Of a stretch of DNA of 15,047 bases, positions 8,189 to 14,642 are shown piece after piece; within the stretch, counting starts at the first letter, position 1; each line of letters opens with the position of its first letter. The stretch comes from Opitutales bacterium (GTDB lineage Bacteria > Verrucomicrobiota > Verrucomicrobiia > Opitutales > Oceanipulchritudinaceae): positions 1 to 15,047 of the forward strand of contig SKLD01000125.1 of the NCBI GenBank assembly GCA_007123395.1. The letters are read 5' to 3'. Position numbers and translations under genes: made by a program. Under the pieces are notes generated by a model. It was not told the DNA's origin. It was given only the letters and a program-made list of their open reading frames with translations, and did not search any database.

Positions 8189-10711
8189 TTACTCCTCCGT
8201 TTGGCGGGCGCCAATGCGGAAAAAGACGCCCCCCGCCGCGCCTTCCGGGCGTTCGCCGGTGAAGGTGGCGCTTTGGCCGCCGCCGGTGAGGGACTGGCCG
8301 GGCACGGGTTCCCATGCGCCGGGGTCGGCGAGGTTGGTGGAACGTTCGAGGTAGTAGTGCACGCCCGCCTCGGCGTGGAAGAGGAGCGACAGCGCGCCCC
8401 CGCCTTCCGGCGCGGCCGTGAGCCCGAGGATGCGGGCGCGCTCGAGCGGCACCCTCCCAGCGTGGAGGGCGGCCACGTCCTCCGGCGCGAGGGCTTTGTC
8501 GTAGAGGCGGACATCGTCGATGGCGCCCTCGAAACCATGGGCGAGGTCCGGCCGGTTGCCGAGCCAGAGGTTGCCTCCGGCGTGCTCGAAGGCACTGTGG
8601 GCACCCTCCGCGACGGGTTCGCCGTTGACGTAGGCGGTGTAGGCGCCGTTGTCCCAGACAAGGGCCATGTGCGCCCATTCTTCGCCGAGATTGAAACCGG
8701 AGAGAATGGACGTTTGGTCGCCGAGGGAAAAGATGAGGAAGCCGCTCGCCTGCACAAGGTTCAGGCCGAGCAAGCTGGCGGGCGCGCCGGAGTCGAGCTT
8801 GTGGAAGAGCGTCTGGCGGCGCTGCTCACCGAGCCCGTCGCGTCGGGCCCACAGGGCAAGGGTGCCCTGCTCCGTGGCGAGATAGTCCATGGGAAGACTC
8901 AGGCGTGAGGCCCCCCCGTCGAAGGCGAGCGCCCCGCCGACGCGCCCGGCTTCGATCCACAGGGGATCGTCGATGAGGGTGCCGTGCCCCGCCCGTCCCG
9001 AGCTGTCGAGGGCGGTGGCGCCGTCGCCGTCGTCCAGTTTCCAGTGCCCCGCCAGTCCAGGGACGTAGGTGAAGGCCGCCTGCGTGGCGGTGCTTGCGTT
9101 GGGCGTTGCAGCACGGTCGTGCAACGGGGCCACATGCACGGAATACGAGACGTTACCCTGTAGCTCCGCGACTTCGAGAAGGACTGTGCGCGCATCATCA
9201 CCCAGCGTCGCGGAGAGAACCGGTGTTTCCGGAGTGATGGAGAAGTTGGCCGGATTTTCCGCGCCGAATTCACCTGTGCCCGCCTCCATGGGCTTATCGA
9301 AGATGAGGGAAACTTGCGTGGCTTCCGCCGCCGCCACGCTGAGAAGACGCGGCGGCGTCGTGTCGGGAAACACCGTCAGTTGCGCGACCTCGGTCTCGAC
9401 GCTCCCCGAAGCATTGGTCGCGACAACGGAATACGCTCCCGCTTCGTCGAGGGAAACGCCGCTGAGCCGGAGGAAATACCCGGTCTCGCCGGGCAGGTCG
9501 ACGCCGTCGCGGCGCCATTGCACGGCGGGCGCGGGCGCGCCCATGAAGTTGGCCTGCAAAGTGATCCTACCGCCCTCGGTTACTTCCGCTTCGGCGGGGT
9601 GCGTGAGCACGGTCGGCGCGACGGCCCGTTGCGGATCATGCAGGGAATGCGAGAAGAGCCACTCCGGCAGGAAGAAAGACCGCATGCCGTGGGAGTGGTG
9701 GGCAAGATCCTGCACCTCCCAGAAGCGGATCCGCTCCGCCCCGGCGTCGAGGAGCGCCTGATAGGTGCGGATATTTCCCGCCGATCCCGTCCACGGGTCT
9801 TGGTTGCCCACGATCATCCAGATGGGCACGGTCCGCACCGCGGGGAGGTCCTCGATATTGATGGAAAGCGCGCCCGCGTGCGGCACGACGGCCGCGTAAA
9901 AGTCCGGTCGGTCAAAGAGAAAGCGCCACGTCGTCGCCCCGCCCATGGAAAAGCCCTTCACGTAGATGCGGTTGCGGTCCACCGGATGGGTCTCGAGAAA
10001 ATCGTCCAACATCTCCAGCATGGGCGGATAGGACGGACCCGCGTTGGAGGTGCCGGGCGGGGCCGTGGCCCGTTCCTGCGGATGCCATGCGATGACATAC
10101 GCGGGGTAATGGCCGCGGTGGTAGGGCGAGGCCCAGATGATCGAATCCGACCGAGTGACGTCACTCGGCGGGGTTCCGCCTTGGCTCCCCACACCGCCCA
10201 CGCCCGGATTCACGATGACGAGCGGCCACCCGTCCTCCGGCATCTCCGCCGAAGACGGCGGCCGCAGGAGCGTGTAGCGCAGCAACGAGCCGTCCTTCCA
10301 ATCGCGGGGACGGTCGAAGCGATCGAACATCTGCTGCAGCAGGATGGAGTCGACCTGCGTCGAGCCGCTTCCCGCTTCCACTGCCCAAGGCGTTTCCACA
10401 ACCGCGCGCTTGAGCCGGAAATGCCCGTGATCCTCGAAAGGATTGCCTTGGTTGACGGTCGCGCGCACGCGCTCTTCGTCGTATTCCGGCAAGGGGTCTT
10501 CGGCGTTGTCGGGATTGGGCTCAGGACCCCGGTTCGGGTCGCCGAAGACCTCGCTCACCGGATTCGGCTGGGTATAGGGAACGGGCAAAGCACCACTCAT
10601 GGCAAAGGACGCCACCGGGACGCAAAACAGGCAGACGCCAAAGGCGGTTGCGGCAAAGGAAAACAGAGATCGGATTTCATAACCGGGTTTCGGGGACGGG
10701 GAATCAATCAT
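8189..10711 (-). CDS. Secreted alpha/beta-hydrolase (esterase/PHB-depolymerase-like) with Ig, SbsA-like and LamG domains
   Basis: 840 aa from the ATG at 10711; a TTG four codons upstream is the alternative. A signal peptide is clear (hydrophobic 17-36, likely cleavage after ASFA near residue 37). The hydrolase domain (about 135-355) has the nucleophile elbow GFSMGG with Ser255, an acid candidate Asp305 (VGNQDPW) and His338/339/341 (LAHHSHG). The context VDRNRIYVKGFSMGG and the fold order match the CE1/esterase-D/PHB-depolymerase-like group, including proteins annotated as predicted peptidase. Next come an Ig-like domain (about 371-448), an SbsA-type Ig domain (about 453-548), a LamG/concanavalin-like domain (about 551-751, ending DDVRLYDKALAPEDVAALH) and a C-terminal beta domain (YLERSTNLADPGAWEPV, ending FFRIG) typical of secreted verrucomicrobial proteins. 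It probably binds and deacylates an extracellular polymer; the substrate is unknown. It converges on the protease gene. Confidence 0.85.
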   Translation of the reverse strand: MIDSPSPKPGYEIRSLFSFAATAFGVCLFCVPVASFAMSGALPVPYTQPNPVSEVFGDPNRGPEPNPDNAEDPLPEYDEERVRATVNQGNPFEDHGHFRLKRAVVETPWAVEAGSGSTQVDSILLQQMFDRFDRPRDWKDGSLLRYTLLRPPSSAEMPEDGWPLVIVNPGVGGVGSQGGTPPSDVTRSDSIIWASPYHRGHYPAYVIAWHPQERATAPPGTSNAGPSYPPMLEMLDDFLETHPVDRNRIYVKGFSMGGATTWRFLFDRPDFYAAVVPHAGALSINIEDLPAVRTVPIWMIVGNQDPWTGSAGNIRTYQALLDAGAERIRFWEVQDLAHHSHGMRSFFLPEWLFSHSLHDPQRAVAPTVLTHPAEAEVTEGGRITLQANFMGAPAPAVQWRRDGVDLPGETGYFLRLSGVSLDEAGAYSVVATNASGSVETEVAQLTVFPDTTPPRLLSVAAAEATQVSLIFDKPMEAGTGEFGAENPANFSITPETPVLSATLGDDARTVLLEVAELQGNVSYSVHVAPLHDRAATPNASTATQAAFTYVPGLAGHWKLDDGDGATALDSSGRAGHGTLIDDPLWIEAGRVGGALAFDGGASRLSLPMDYLATEQGTLALWARRDGLGEQRRQTLFHKLDSGAPASLLGLNLVQASGFLIFSLGDQTSILSGFNLGEEWAHMALVWDNGAYTAYVNGEPVAEGAHSAFEHAGGNLWLGNRPDLAHGFEGAIDDVRLYDKALAPEDVAALHAGRVPLERARILGLTAAPEGGGALSLLFHAEAGVHYYLERSTNLADPGAWEPVPGQSLTGGGQSATFTGERPEGAAGGVFFRIGARQTEE

Positions 10712-10749
10712 AACGGATGCCAAAAGTGAGCATTACCGCCCGCGATGCA

Positions 10750-10782
10750 AGAATTTTATTTCTTTAACAGTATATCTTGAGC
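10750..10782 (-). promoter_or_regulatory. AT-rich probable promoter region of the esterase gene
   Basis: This is the only markedly AT-rich stretch in the 144-nt gap between the galU stop and the esterase start. Read on the minus strand it contains TATACT (10774-10769) and TAAAAT (10758-10753), both close to a -10 consensus, but neither has a good -35 at 16-18 nt. The esterase is therefore probably transcribed from its own promoter rather than by read-through from galU. A GGCCG/CGGCC pair just past the galU stop has no T-tract and is not called a terminator. Confidence 0.35.
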
Positions 10783-10855
10783 ATCCTCCGAAGTCTCACG
10801 GCACCGCTCATGGCATAACCGTCTGGCCGCAGCGTTCCTTACGGCCGTTCAGGCA

Positions 10856-11734
10856 TCAAAGGGAAAGAACACGGCGGTTGGCTTCGAGGAGACCGGCAGG
10901 GTTGCCGATGTCGAGGCGTTCGCCGGGCAGACGGCAGCCGCTAAAGCCTTCTTCGGCGAGGAGCGCGGCCATCGCGTCGGTGAGCTGAATTTCGTTGTTC
11001 TTGCCGGGGGGCGTCCGCGCGAGGTGCTCGAAGATCCCTGGGGTGAAGAGGTAGCGGGCGGCGAAGGCCCATCCTCCGGGATCGCGGGTTCCGTCGAGGC
11101 GGCGCACAGCGGGGGCGTCGGCGGGCGCAGGCTTTTCGACCATGCGGTCGAGGGCAAATCGGCCGGGCGCGCATTCGGTGCCGCCGACGACGCCGTAGCG
11201 GCTGATACGGTCGGCGGGCACGGGTTCGATGGCGACGGCGGAGGCACCCGTATCGGCGTGGGCCACACTCAGGGCGTCAAGGGCGGCGGGGCTTCCCGGT
11301 CTCCCGTTTGCGTCGACGATCATGGTGTCGGCGAGGAGGAGCGCGAAGGGCTCGTCACCGACGTGGTCGCGGGCCTGCAGAACGGCGTCGCCGAGGCCCT
11401 TCATTTCCGGCTGCCGGATGAAGTGGAAGCGCGCCTGCGTGGCGATGCGCACGATCTCGTCGGCGGCCTCGTCTTTACCGGACGCGCGCAGGCGGCGCTC
11501 GAGGTCCGGGGCGCGGTCGAAGTAATCGACAATGCTCCCCTTGTCGCGGCTCACGACAATGAGGATGTCGGTGCAACCCGCCGCCACGGCCTCGGCCACG
11601 ACATAGTGGATGACGGGCTTGTCCCCCACCGGCAGCATTTCCTTGGGAATGGACTTCGTAATCGGGAGAAAGCGCGTGCCGAACCCCGCGGCAGGCAGGA
11701 CGGCTTTGCGGAGCGGTGCGGTGGCGGAAGTCAT
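10856..11734 (-). CDS. galU: UTP--glucose-1-phosphate uridylyltransferase (GalU-type nucleotidyltransferase)
   Basis: 292 aa, the usual bacterial GalU length. It couples a sugar-1-phosphate with UTP to give a UDP-sugar and pyrophosphate, in the cytoplasm. The nucleotide-binding signature LPAAGFGTRFLPITKSIPKEMLPVGDKP runs from residue 13. Other GalU blocks are present: PEMKGLGDAVLQA (109-121), VGDEPFALLLAD (125-136), MVEKP (198-202), RYLFTPGIFEHLARTPPGKNNEIQLTDA (227-254) and the terminal LDIGNPAGLLEA (274-285). The ATG at 11734 overlaps the stop of the upstream kinase (TGATG), implying translational coupling. The next codon upstream (GTG 11737) is a less likely start. Because of the coupling to a glucuronokinase-like enzyme, the in vivo sugar may be other than glucose, for example glucuronate-1-phosphate; this is inference. 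Family call is firm. Confidence 0.92.
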   Translation of the reverse strand: MTSATAPLRKAVLPAAGFGTRFLPITKSIPKEMLPVGDKPVIHYVVAEAVAAGCTDILIVVSRDKGSIVDYFDRAPDLERRLRASGKDEAADEIVRIATQARFHFIRQPEMKGLGDAVLQARDHVGDEPFALLLADTMIVDANGRPGSPAALDALSVAHADTGASAVAIEPVPADRISRYGVVGGTECAPGRFALDRMVEKPAPADAPAVRRLDGTRDPGGWAFAARYLFTPGIFEHLARTPPGKNNEIQLTDAMAALLAEEGFSGCRLPGERLDIGNPAGLLEANRRVLSL

Positions 11735-12765
11735 CACTTCACCGGCGCGGTGGTCTCGCCCTGAAAGACAGGCGCGTAGTCCGGTTTGATGACAGCCACG
11801 CCCTTGGGCGCAAAGGCCTTTTCGAGGCGTGCGAACATGGCATCGTCCTCGTAGGTGCCGACGACGGCACCACCGCTGCCGCAGAATTTGGCGCTCGCCC
11901 CGGCCCGGCGCGCGGTGCCGACAAGATCGCGGTTGCCGTCGCCGACGTCGTAGAGGCTGGCGCGTTTGTCAAAGTTGGCGTTGAGGAGCGCGGGCATCTT
12001 TCCGTGCTCGCCCGCGAGGAGCGCTTCGCGGAATTGCACGGTGAGATCAGCCCAGAACTGCATGGCGTCGACGACTTCCTTGTTGCCCGCCTTCCAGCGG
12101 GAGCGCAGGTCGTTGTGGTAGACCTCGGTCCCTTCGGAGAGGTCTTCGCGGTAGGCAATATAGAGGTTGGGCAGCATCGATGTATCGAGGTTCTCATACG
12201 CACCGTAGCCCCGCTTTTCCATGATTGCTTTGTCGAAGTCCATGTAGACAAGGCCTTGGTAAGCCTGGGCGACGCGGTCCTGCAGGCCCGCCGGAATGGC
12301 GAGTTCCTGAGTTTCCACGGAAAGAACGAGATTGGCGAGCGTGTGGCGCGAGATCGACACGTGGTAGAAGCTCATAAGCGCGCGCATGCACGCGGTGATG
12401 ATAGCGCTCGAACCAGCTAGGCCGACGCGGTTGGGCACGTCGGAGCTGTAGCGCAGGGTGAAATTTCGATTGTCGATTTCGATATCCCGCTCCCGACAAT
12501 AATCATAAAAGCGCTTGATTGTGGCTTTGAGGAGGCGGAACCCCCCGTAATAGCCGTGGCGTTTCACGTCCTCGGCCAGCCCCGCGATGCTGCGGAAGAC
12601 GGAGTGGTCCCGGCGGCTGGGGAGAATCTCGAGGTCGGGAGACTCATAGAGCGTGATGTTGGCGGAGAAATTCCGGAAGGCGAAAGCGATTGTCTTGCCG
12701 AAATAACCGTCAGACGGGTTGCCGATGAGTCCGGCGCGCGGATATGCGGTGGTGCGTATGATCAT
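11734..12765 (-). CDS. GHMP-family sugar kinase, glucuronokinase-like
   Basis: 343 aa. GHMP kinases phosphorylate small molecules with ATP; glucuronokinases make glucuronate-1-phosphate. Residues 10-24 (RAGLIGNPSDGYFGK) replace the galactokinase-type signature and are the hallmark of the plant glucuronokinase-like group. The ATP-binding motif is PNRVGLAGSSA (111-121), the likely catalytic Asp163 lies in AGLQDRVAQAYQG, and the third motif is AKFCGSGGAVVG (292-303). The frame stays open upstream to 13500, but that extension is antisense to the CPBP protease gene. The ATG at 12765, directly before the conserved first strand (MIIRTTAYPRAG), is the natural start. There is no Shine-Dalgarno. It is first in a two-gene operon with galU and divergent from the CPBP protease, 93 nt away. 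Superfamily call is very strong; glucuronate specificity is suggested by motif similarity recalled from plant enzymes and not proven. Confidence 0.87.
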   Translation of the reverse strand: MIIRTTAYPRAGLIGNPSDGYFGKTIAFAFRNFSANITLYESPDLEILPSRRDHSVFRSIAGLAEDVKRHGYYGGFRLLKATIKRFYDYCRERDIEIDNRNFTLRYSSDVPNRVGLAGSSAIITACMRALMSFYHVSISRHTLANLVLSVETQELAIPAGLQDRVAQAYQGLVYMDFDKAIMEKRGYGAYENLDTSMLPNLYIAYREDLSEGTEVYHNDLRSRWKAGNKEVVDAMQFWADLTVQFREALLAGEHGKMPALLNANFDKRASLYDVGDGNRDLVGTARRAGASAKFCGSGGAVVGTYEDDAMFARLEKAFAPKGVAVIKPDYAPVFQGETTAPVK

Positions 12766-12858
12766 GGGAAAGCAGATAATGTGGAGGACCGCGGACCCAA
12801 CGAAAAGCCAAAAGCGCCGACTTGCTATTTTGGTCCCAATGCCGTAAGCCGCCTTCTC
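12766..12858. promoter_or_regulatory. Divergent intergenic region, presumed back-to-back promoters
   Basis: The 93 nt separating the start codons of the divergent kinase and CPBP protease must hold the promoters of both. ACATTAT on the minus strand (around 12778-12784) and TTGCTA (around 12825-12830) on the plus strand are the best -10- and -35-like hexamers, but neither forms a well-spaced pair. No Shine-Dalgarno is seen before either gene. The call rests on gene layout. Confidence 0.4.
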
Positions 12859-13485
12859 ATGTTCGACAATCCCCTCGTGATTCTCATCTTCTTCGGTATC
12901 GCCGCCTATGTCTTCAAGCTGTGGCTCGACGACTACCACGCGCAGAGGAAAGCCGGTCCCCGCGCCAATGCCCTGCCCGGAGCGGTGCCCACGACACGGT
13001 TTCTTATTGTCCTCGGCATTGTCGGCGCGGTGCTCCTTGTGGCGGTCGAAACCGTGGGTGAATACGCCCTCGGGGTGAGCGCCGAGCAAACGGACATCGT
13101 CGCCATTATGCTCCTCGCCATGGTGGCGGCGGGCTTTGTCGAGGAACTCGTCTTCCGCGGCTTTCTGTTCATCGACAAGCGCGGCGCAAAGGTCCTGTGG
13201 GCGAGTATCGTGGGCTTTTCCGTACTCTTCGCCCTCCTCCACTTCAATTACTACATGGAGTGGGAGGACGGTGCCCCGTGGCATGAGTTCACGGTTAATC
13301 TCGACGCCAAGGCGCTGTGGACGCTGTTCATTCTCTTCCTCAACTCCATGTGGTTCTACTACTTGCGCTTCGGCATGCTCAACGGCAGTCGCTCGCTCCT
13401 GCCCTGCATCGTCGCCCACGTAGCGAGCAATGTGGCCGTCTTCGTCGTCAAGCTGGCACAGGGCCATGTCGTCGGGCTGTATTGA
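12859..13485 (+). CDS. CPBP-family intramembrane metalloprotease (CAAX/ABI type)
   Basis: 208 aa, polytopic inner-membrane protein with hydrophobic segments at about 3-22, 47-66, 79-93, 112-128, 152-168 and 182-199. The family motifs are present in order: EELVFRG with Glu95, Glu96 and Arg100; FALLH ending in His128; and HVASN with His187 and Asn191. These form the metalloprotease active site in Rce1-like enzymes. The stretch between the second and third motifs (129-186) is long, with an acidic, Trp-rich loop (MEWEDGAPWHEF). An ATG at 12556 in the same frame lies inside the antisense kinase gene and gives a non-membrane N-terminus, so ATG 12859 is chosen. It is divergent from the kinase. Bacterial members act in protein maturation or bacteriocin self-immunity; the substrate here is unknown. 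Confidence 0.87.
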   Translation: MFDNPLVILIFFGIAAYVFKLWLDDYHAQRKAGPRANALPGAVPTTRFLIVLGIVGAVLLVAVETVGEYALGVSAEQTDIVAIMLLAMVAAGFVEELVFRGFLFIDKRGAKVLWASIVGFSVLFALLHFNYYMEWEDGAPWHEFTVNLDAKALWTLFILFLNSMWFYYLRFGMLNGSRSLLPCIVAHVASNVAVFVVKLAQGHVVGLY

Positions 13486-13490
13486 TCGCC

Positions 13491-13536
13491 GGCGGTCCAC
13501 GCTGCCCCGCCGTAGGCTGAAGCTTCAGCGAGGCAC
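13491..13536 (+). repeat. REP/BIME-like repeat, direct copy 1
   Basis: 46-nt unit ending in GCTGAAGCTTCAGCGAGGCAC, i.e. a perfect 12-bp palindrome CTGAAGCTTCAG near its 3' end. It matches the copy at 13608-13653 at 43 of 46 positions by eye. It begins 6 nt after the CPBP protease stop. A short palindromic extragenic repeat in alternating orientation is typical of BIMEs mobilised by RAYT enzymes, one of which is at the window start. Confidence 0.75.
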
Positions 13537-13571
13537 GAATGCGGTTGGGCGGACCGGCGGCAACGGCGCGG

Positions 13572-13594
13572 CGCTCGCTGAAGCTTCACGCTAC
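13572..13594 (-). repeat. REP/BIME-like repeat, inverted degenerate copy
   Basis: CGCTGAAGCTTCA at 13576-13588 is the exact reverse complement of 13518-13530 in copy 1. The flanking GCGCTCGC and CGCTAC resemble the reverse complement of the rest of the unit with a few changes. A separate 7-bp inverted pair (TTGGGCG 13545-13551, CGCCCAA 13601-13607) brackets this inverted copy. Together they make the head-to-tail-to-head order of a BIME. Confidence 0.6.
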
Positions 13595-13607
13595 GATGTG
13601 CGCCCAA

Positions 13608-13653
13608 GGCGGCTCACGCTGCTCCGCCGTAGGCTGAAGCTTCAGCGAGGCAC
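13608..13653 (+). repeat. REP/BIME-like repeat, direct copy 2
   Basis: Second 46-nt copy, offset 117 nt from the first and differing at three pyrimidine positions (TC/CT and C/T). It ends only 5 nt before the ATG of the transporter gene. Its GCGAGG sequence therefore falls at ribosome-binding distance. Confidence 0.75.
13647..13650 (+). promoter_or_regulatory. Ribosome binding site supplied by the repeat
   Basis: GAGG (as GCGAGG, 13645-13650) is 8 nt upstream of the ATG at 13659 and lies wholly inside repeat copy 2. The adjoining palindrome CTGAAGCTTCAG (13634-13645) would form a hairpin immediately next to the site and could influence translation. The same GAGG in copy 1 is not followed by a real gene. 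Confidence 0.5.
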
Positions 13654-13658
13654 TCTCC

Positions 13659-14639
13659 ATGCTCCCTAAGCTCCGCGACAACGGGTTCATTATCTGCCTG
13701 CTCCTGATGGTGCCGCTGGCGTGGCTGCTGCCGGAGGCGGGGCGCACGGGCGGCTGGCTGCGCGCCGAGTACCTCATCAAGGCGGGGGTCTTCGTCATCT
13801 TCCTCATGCAGGGGCTCTCCCTGCCCACCGAGCAACTCGCGCGCGGCGCATTGAACTGGCGCCTCCACGCCTTTGTCCAGACATGGAACTTCCTGTGGGC
13901 ACCCTTCCTCGGGCTCCTTCTCGTGACCCTCTCGGCGCCTCTCCTCGACTCCTCCCTGCGGACAGGCTTCCTCTACCTCGCCGTTCTGCCCACAACGGTG
14001 GTCACGGCGATGCTGTTCACAGGCTCGGCGCGCGGCGACGTCCCCGGCGCGCTCTTCAACACAGCGCTCTCGAACGGGCTCGCGGTCTTCCTCGTGCCGG
14101 CATGGTGCCTCATTCTCTTTGCCGCCGCCGGGGGACTGCCCCCGGTCGGCCCCATGCTGATGCAGCTTTCTATTCTAATTCTCTTGCCCATGCTTGTGGG
14201 GCAGGCGATCCGACCCTTCTCCGGGCGTTTTCTGTCCATCTTGCGCGTGTGGTTCAAACCTCTCAGCAACGGCATCATCTGTTTCGCCGTCTTCGCGGCC
14301 TTCGCCAACAGCTTTCATGAAGCCGTGTGGGAGCGGACCGGCTGGGCTGCCGCCGGGACGGCTTTCGCCGGCGTGGTCCTCTTTCTCGCGCTTGTTAGCA
14401 TTCTTGTCGGGCGCACCGCCCGCCTCGTCATGACCGACGCGGAAGCCCGGACCGCCGCCTTCTTCTGCGCCTCGCAAAAGTCCATTGCCACGGGCGTGCC
14501 CATGGCAACCGTCATTTTCGCTGACGGCATGGCCGCTGAGCTGAGCCTCATTCTCCTTCCCCTACTCTTCTACCACCCGCTTCAGCTCATTCTCGGTTCT
14601 TTTCTCGTCGACCGGTGGAACCGCCGTTCGCACCCTTGA
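13659..14639 (+). CDS. SBF-like (YfeH-type) bile acid:sodium symporter family transporter
   Basis: 326 aa, about ten hydrophobic segments, inner membrane. It belongs to the SBF-like branch of the bile acid/sodium symporter superfamily. Family blocks visible: FLMQGLSLPTEQL (48-60) followed by NWRLHAFVQTWNF (66-78), GFLYLAVLPTTVVTAMLFTGSARGDVPGALFNTALSN (103-139, the core crossing region), LLPMLVGQAIRP (175-186) and CASQKSIATGVPMA (270-283). Members are proposed sodium-coupled organic-anion carriers; the YfeH-type substrate is generally unknown. The start is preceded by GAGG within a REP-like repeat. It is followed after only 3 nt by the GNAT gene, so the two are probably co-transcribed. Family call is firm, substrate not. 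Confidence 0.9.
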   Translation: MLPKLRDNGFIICLLLMVPLAWLLPEAGRTGGWLRAEYLIKAGVFVIFLMQGLSLPTEQLARGALNWRLHAFVQTWNFLWAPFLGLLLVTLSAPLLDSSLRTGFLYLAVLPTTVVTAMLFTGSARGDVPGALFNTALSNGLAVFLVPAWCLILFAAAGGLPPVGPMLMQLSILILLPMLVGQAIRPFSGRFLSILRVWFKPLSNGIICFAVFAAFANSFHEAVWERTGWAAAGTAFAGVVLFLALVSILVGRTARLVMTDAEARTAAFFCASQKSIATGVPMATVIFADGMAAELSLILLPLLFYHPLQLILGSFLVDRWNRRSHP

Positions 14640-14642
14640 TTC

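Noticed and set aside
7389..8678. Minus-strand open frame of 429 codons spanning the protease and esterase 3' ends.
   Set aside because: It overlaps two strongly supported genes, is Arg-rich with no recognisable motif, and crosses the hairpin-rich intergenic region.
9314..10729. Long plus-strand open frame (471 codons) opposite the esterase.
   Set aside because: Arg/Gly/His-rich composition without any domain, fully antisense to a well-supported secreted hydrolase; a product of high GC.
10800..10855. Intrinsic terminator after galU.
   Set aside because: Only a 5-bp GGCCG/CGGCC stem with a 12-nt loop and no T-tract.
11024..11764. Plus-strand open frame of 246 codons opposite galU.
   Set aside because: Gly/Val-rich mirror of a conserved gene with no family resemblance.
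12556..12858. Upstream ATG (12556) extending the CPBP protease.
   Set aside because: The extension is antisense to the kinase and is not membrane-like; the hydrophobic first helix starts at ATG 12859.
12766..13500. N-terminal extension of 245 codons on the kinase reading frame (minus strand).
   Set aside because: It is antisense to the CPBP protease gene, has a low-complexity acidic/His-rich composition typical of a shadow frame, and the GHMP fold begins exactly at the ATG at 12765.
13539..13637. 32-codon open frame starting just after repeat copy 1, with GAGG upstream.
   Set aside because: It consists almost wholly of repeat sequence and ends inside copy 2; Arg/Ala-rich with no sign of a real peptide.
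13491..13653. CRISPR array.
   Set aside because: Only two direct copies, the spacer would be about 71 nt and contains an inverted copy, and no cas genes are near.
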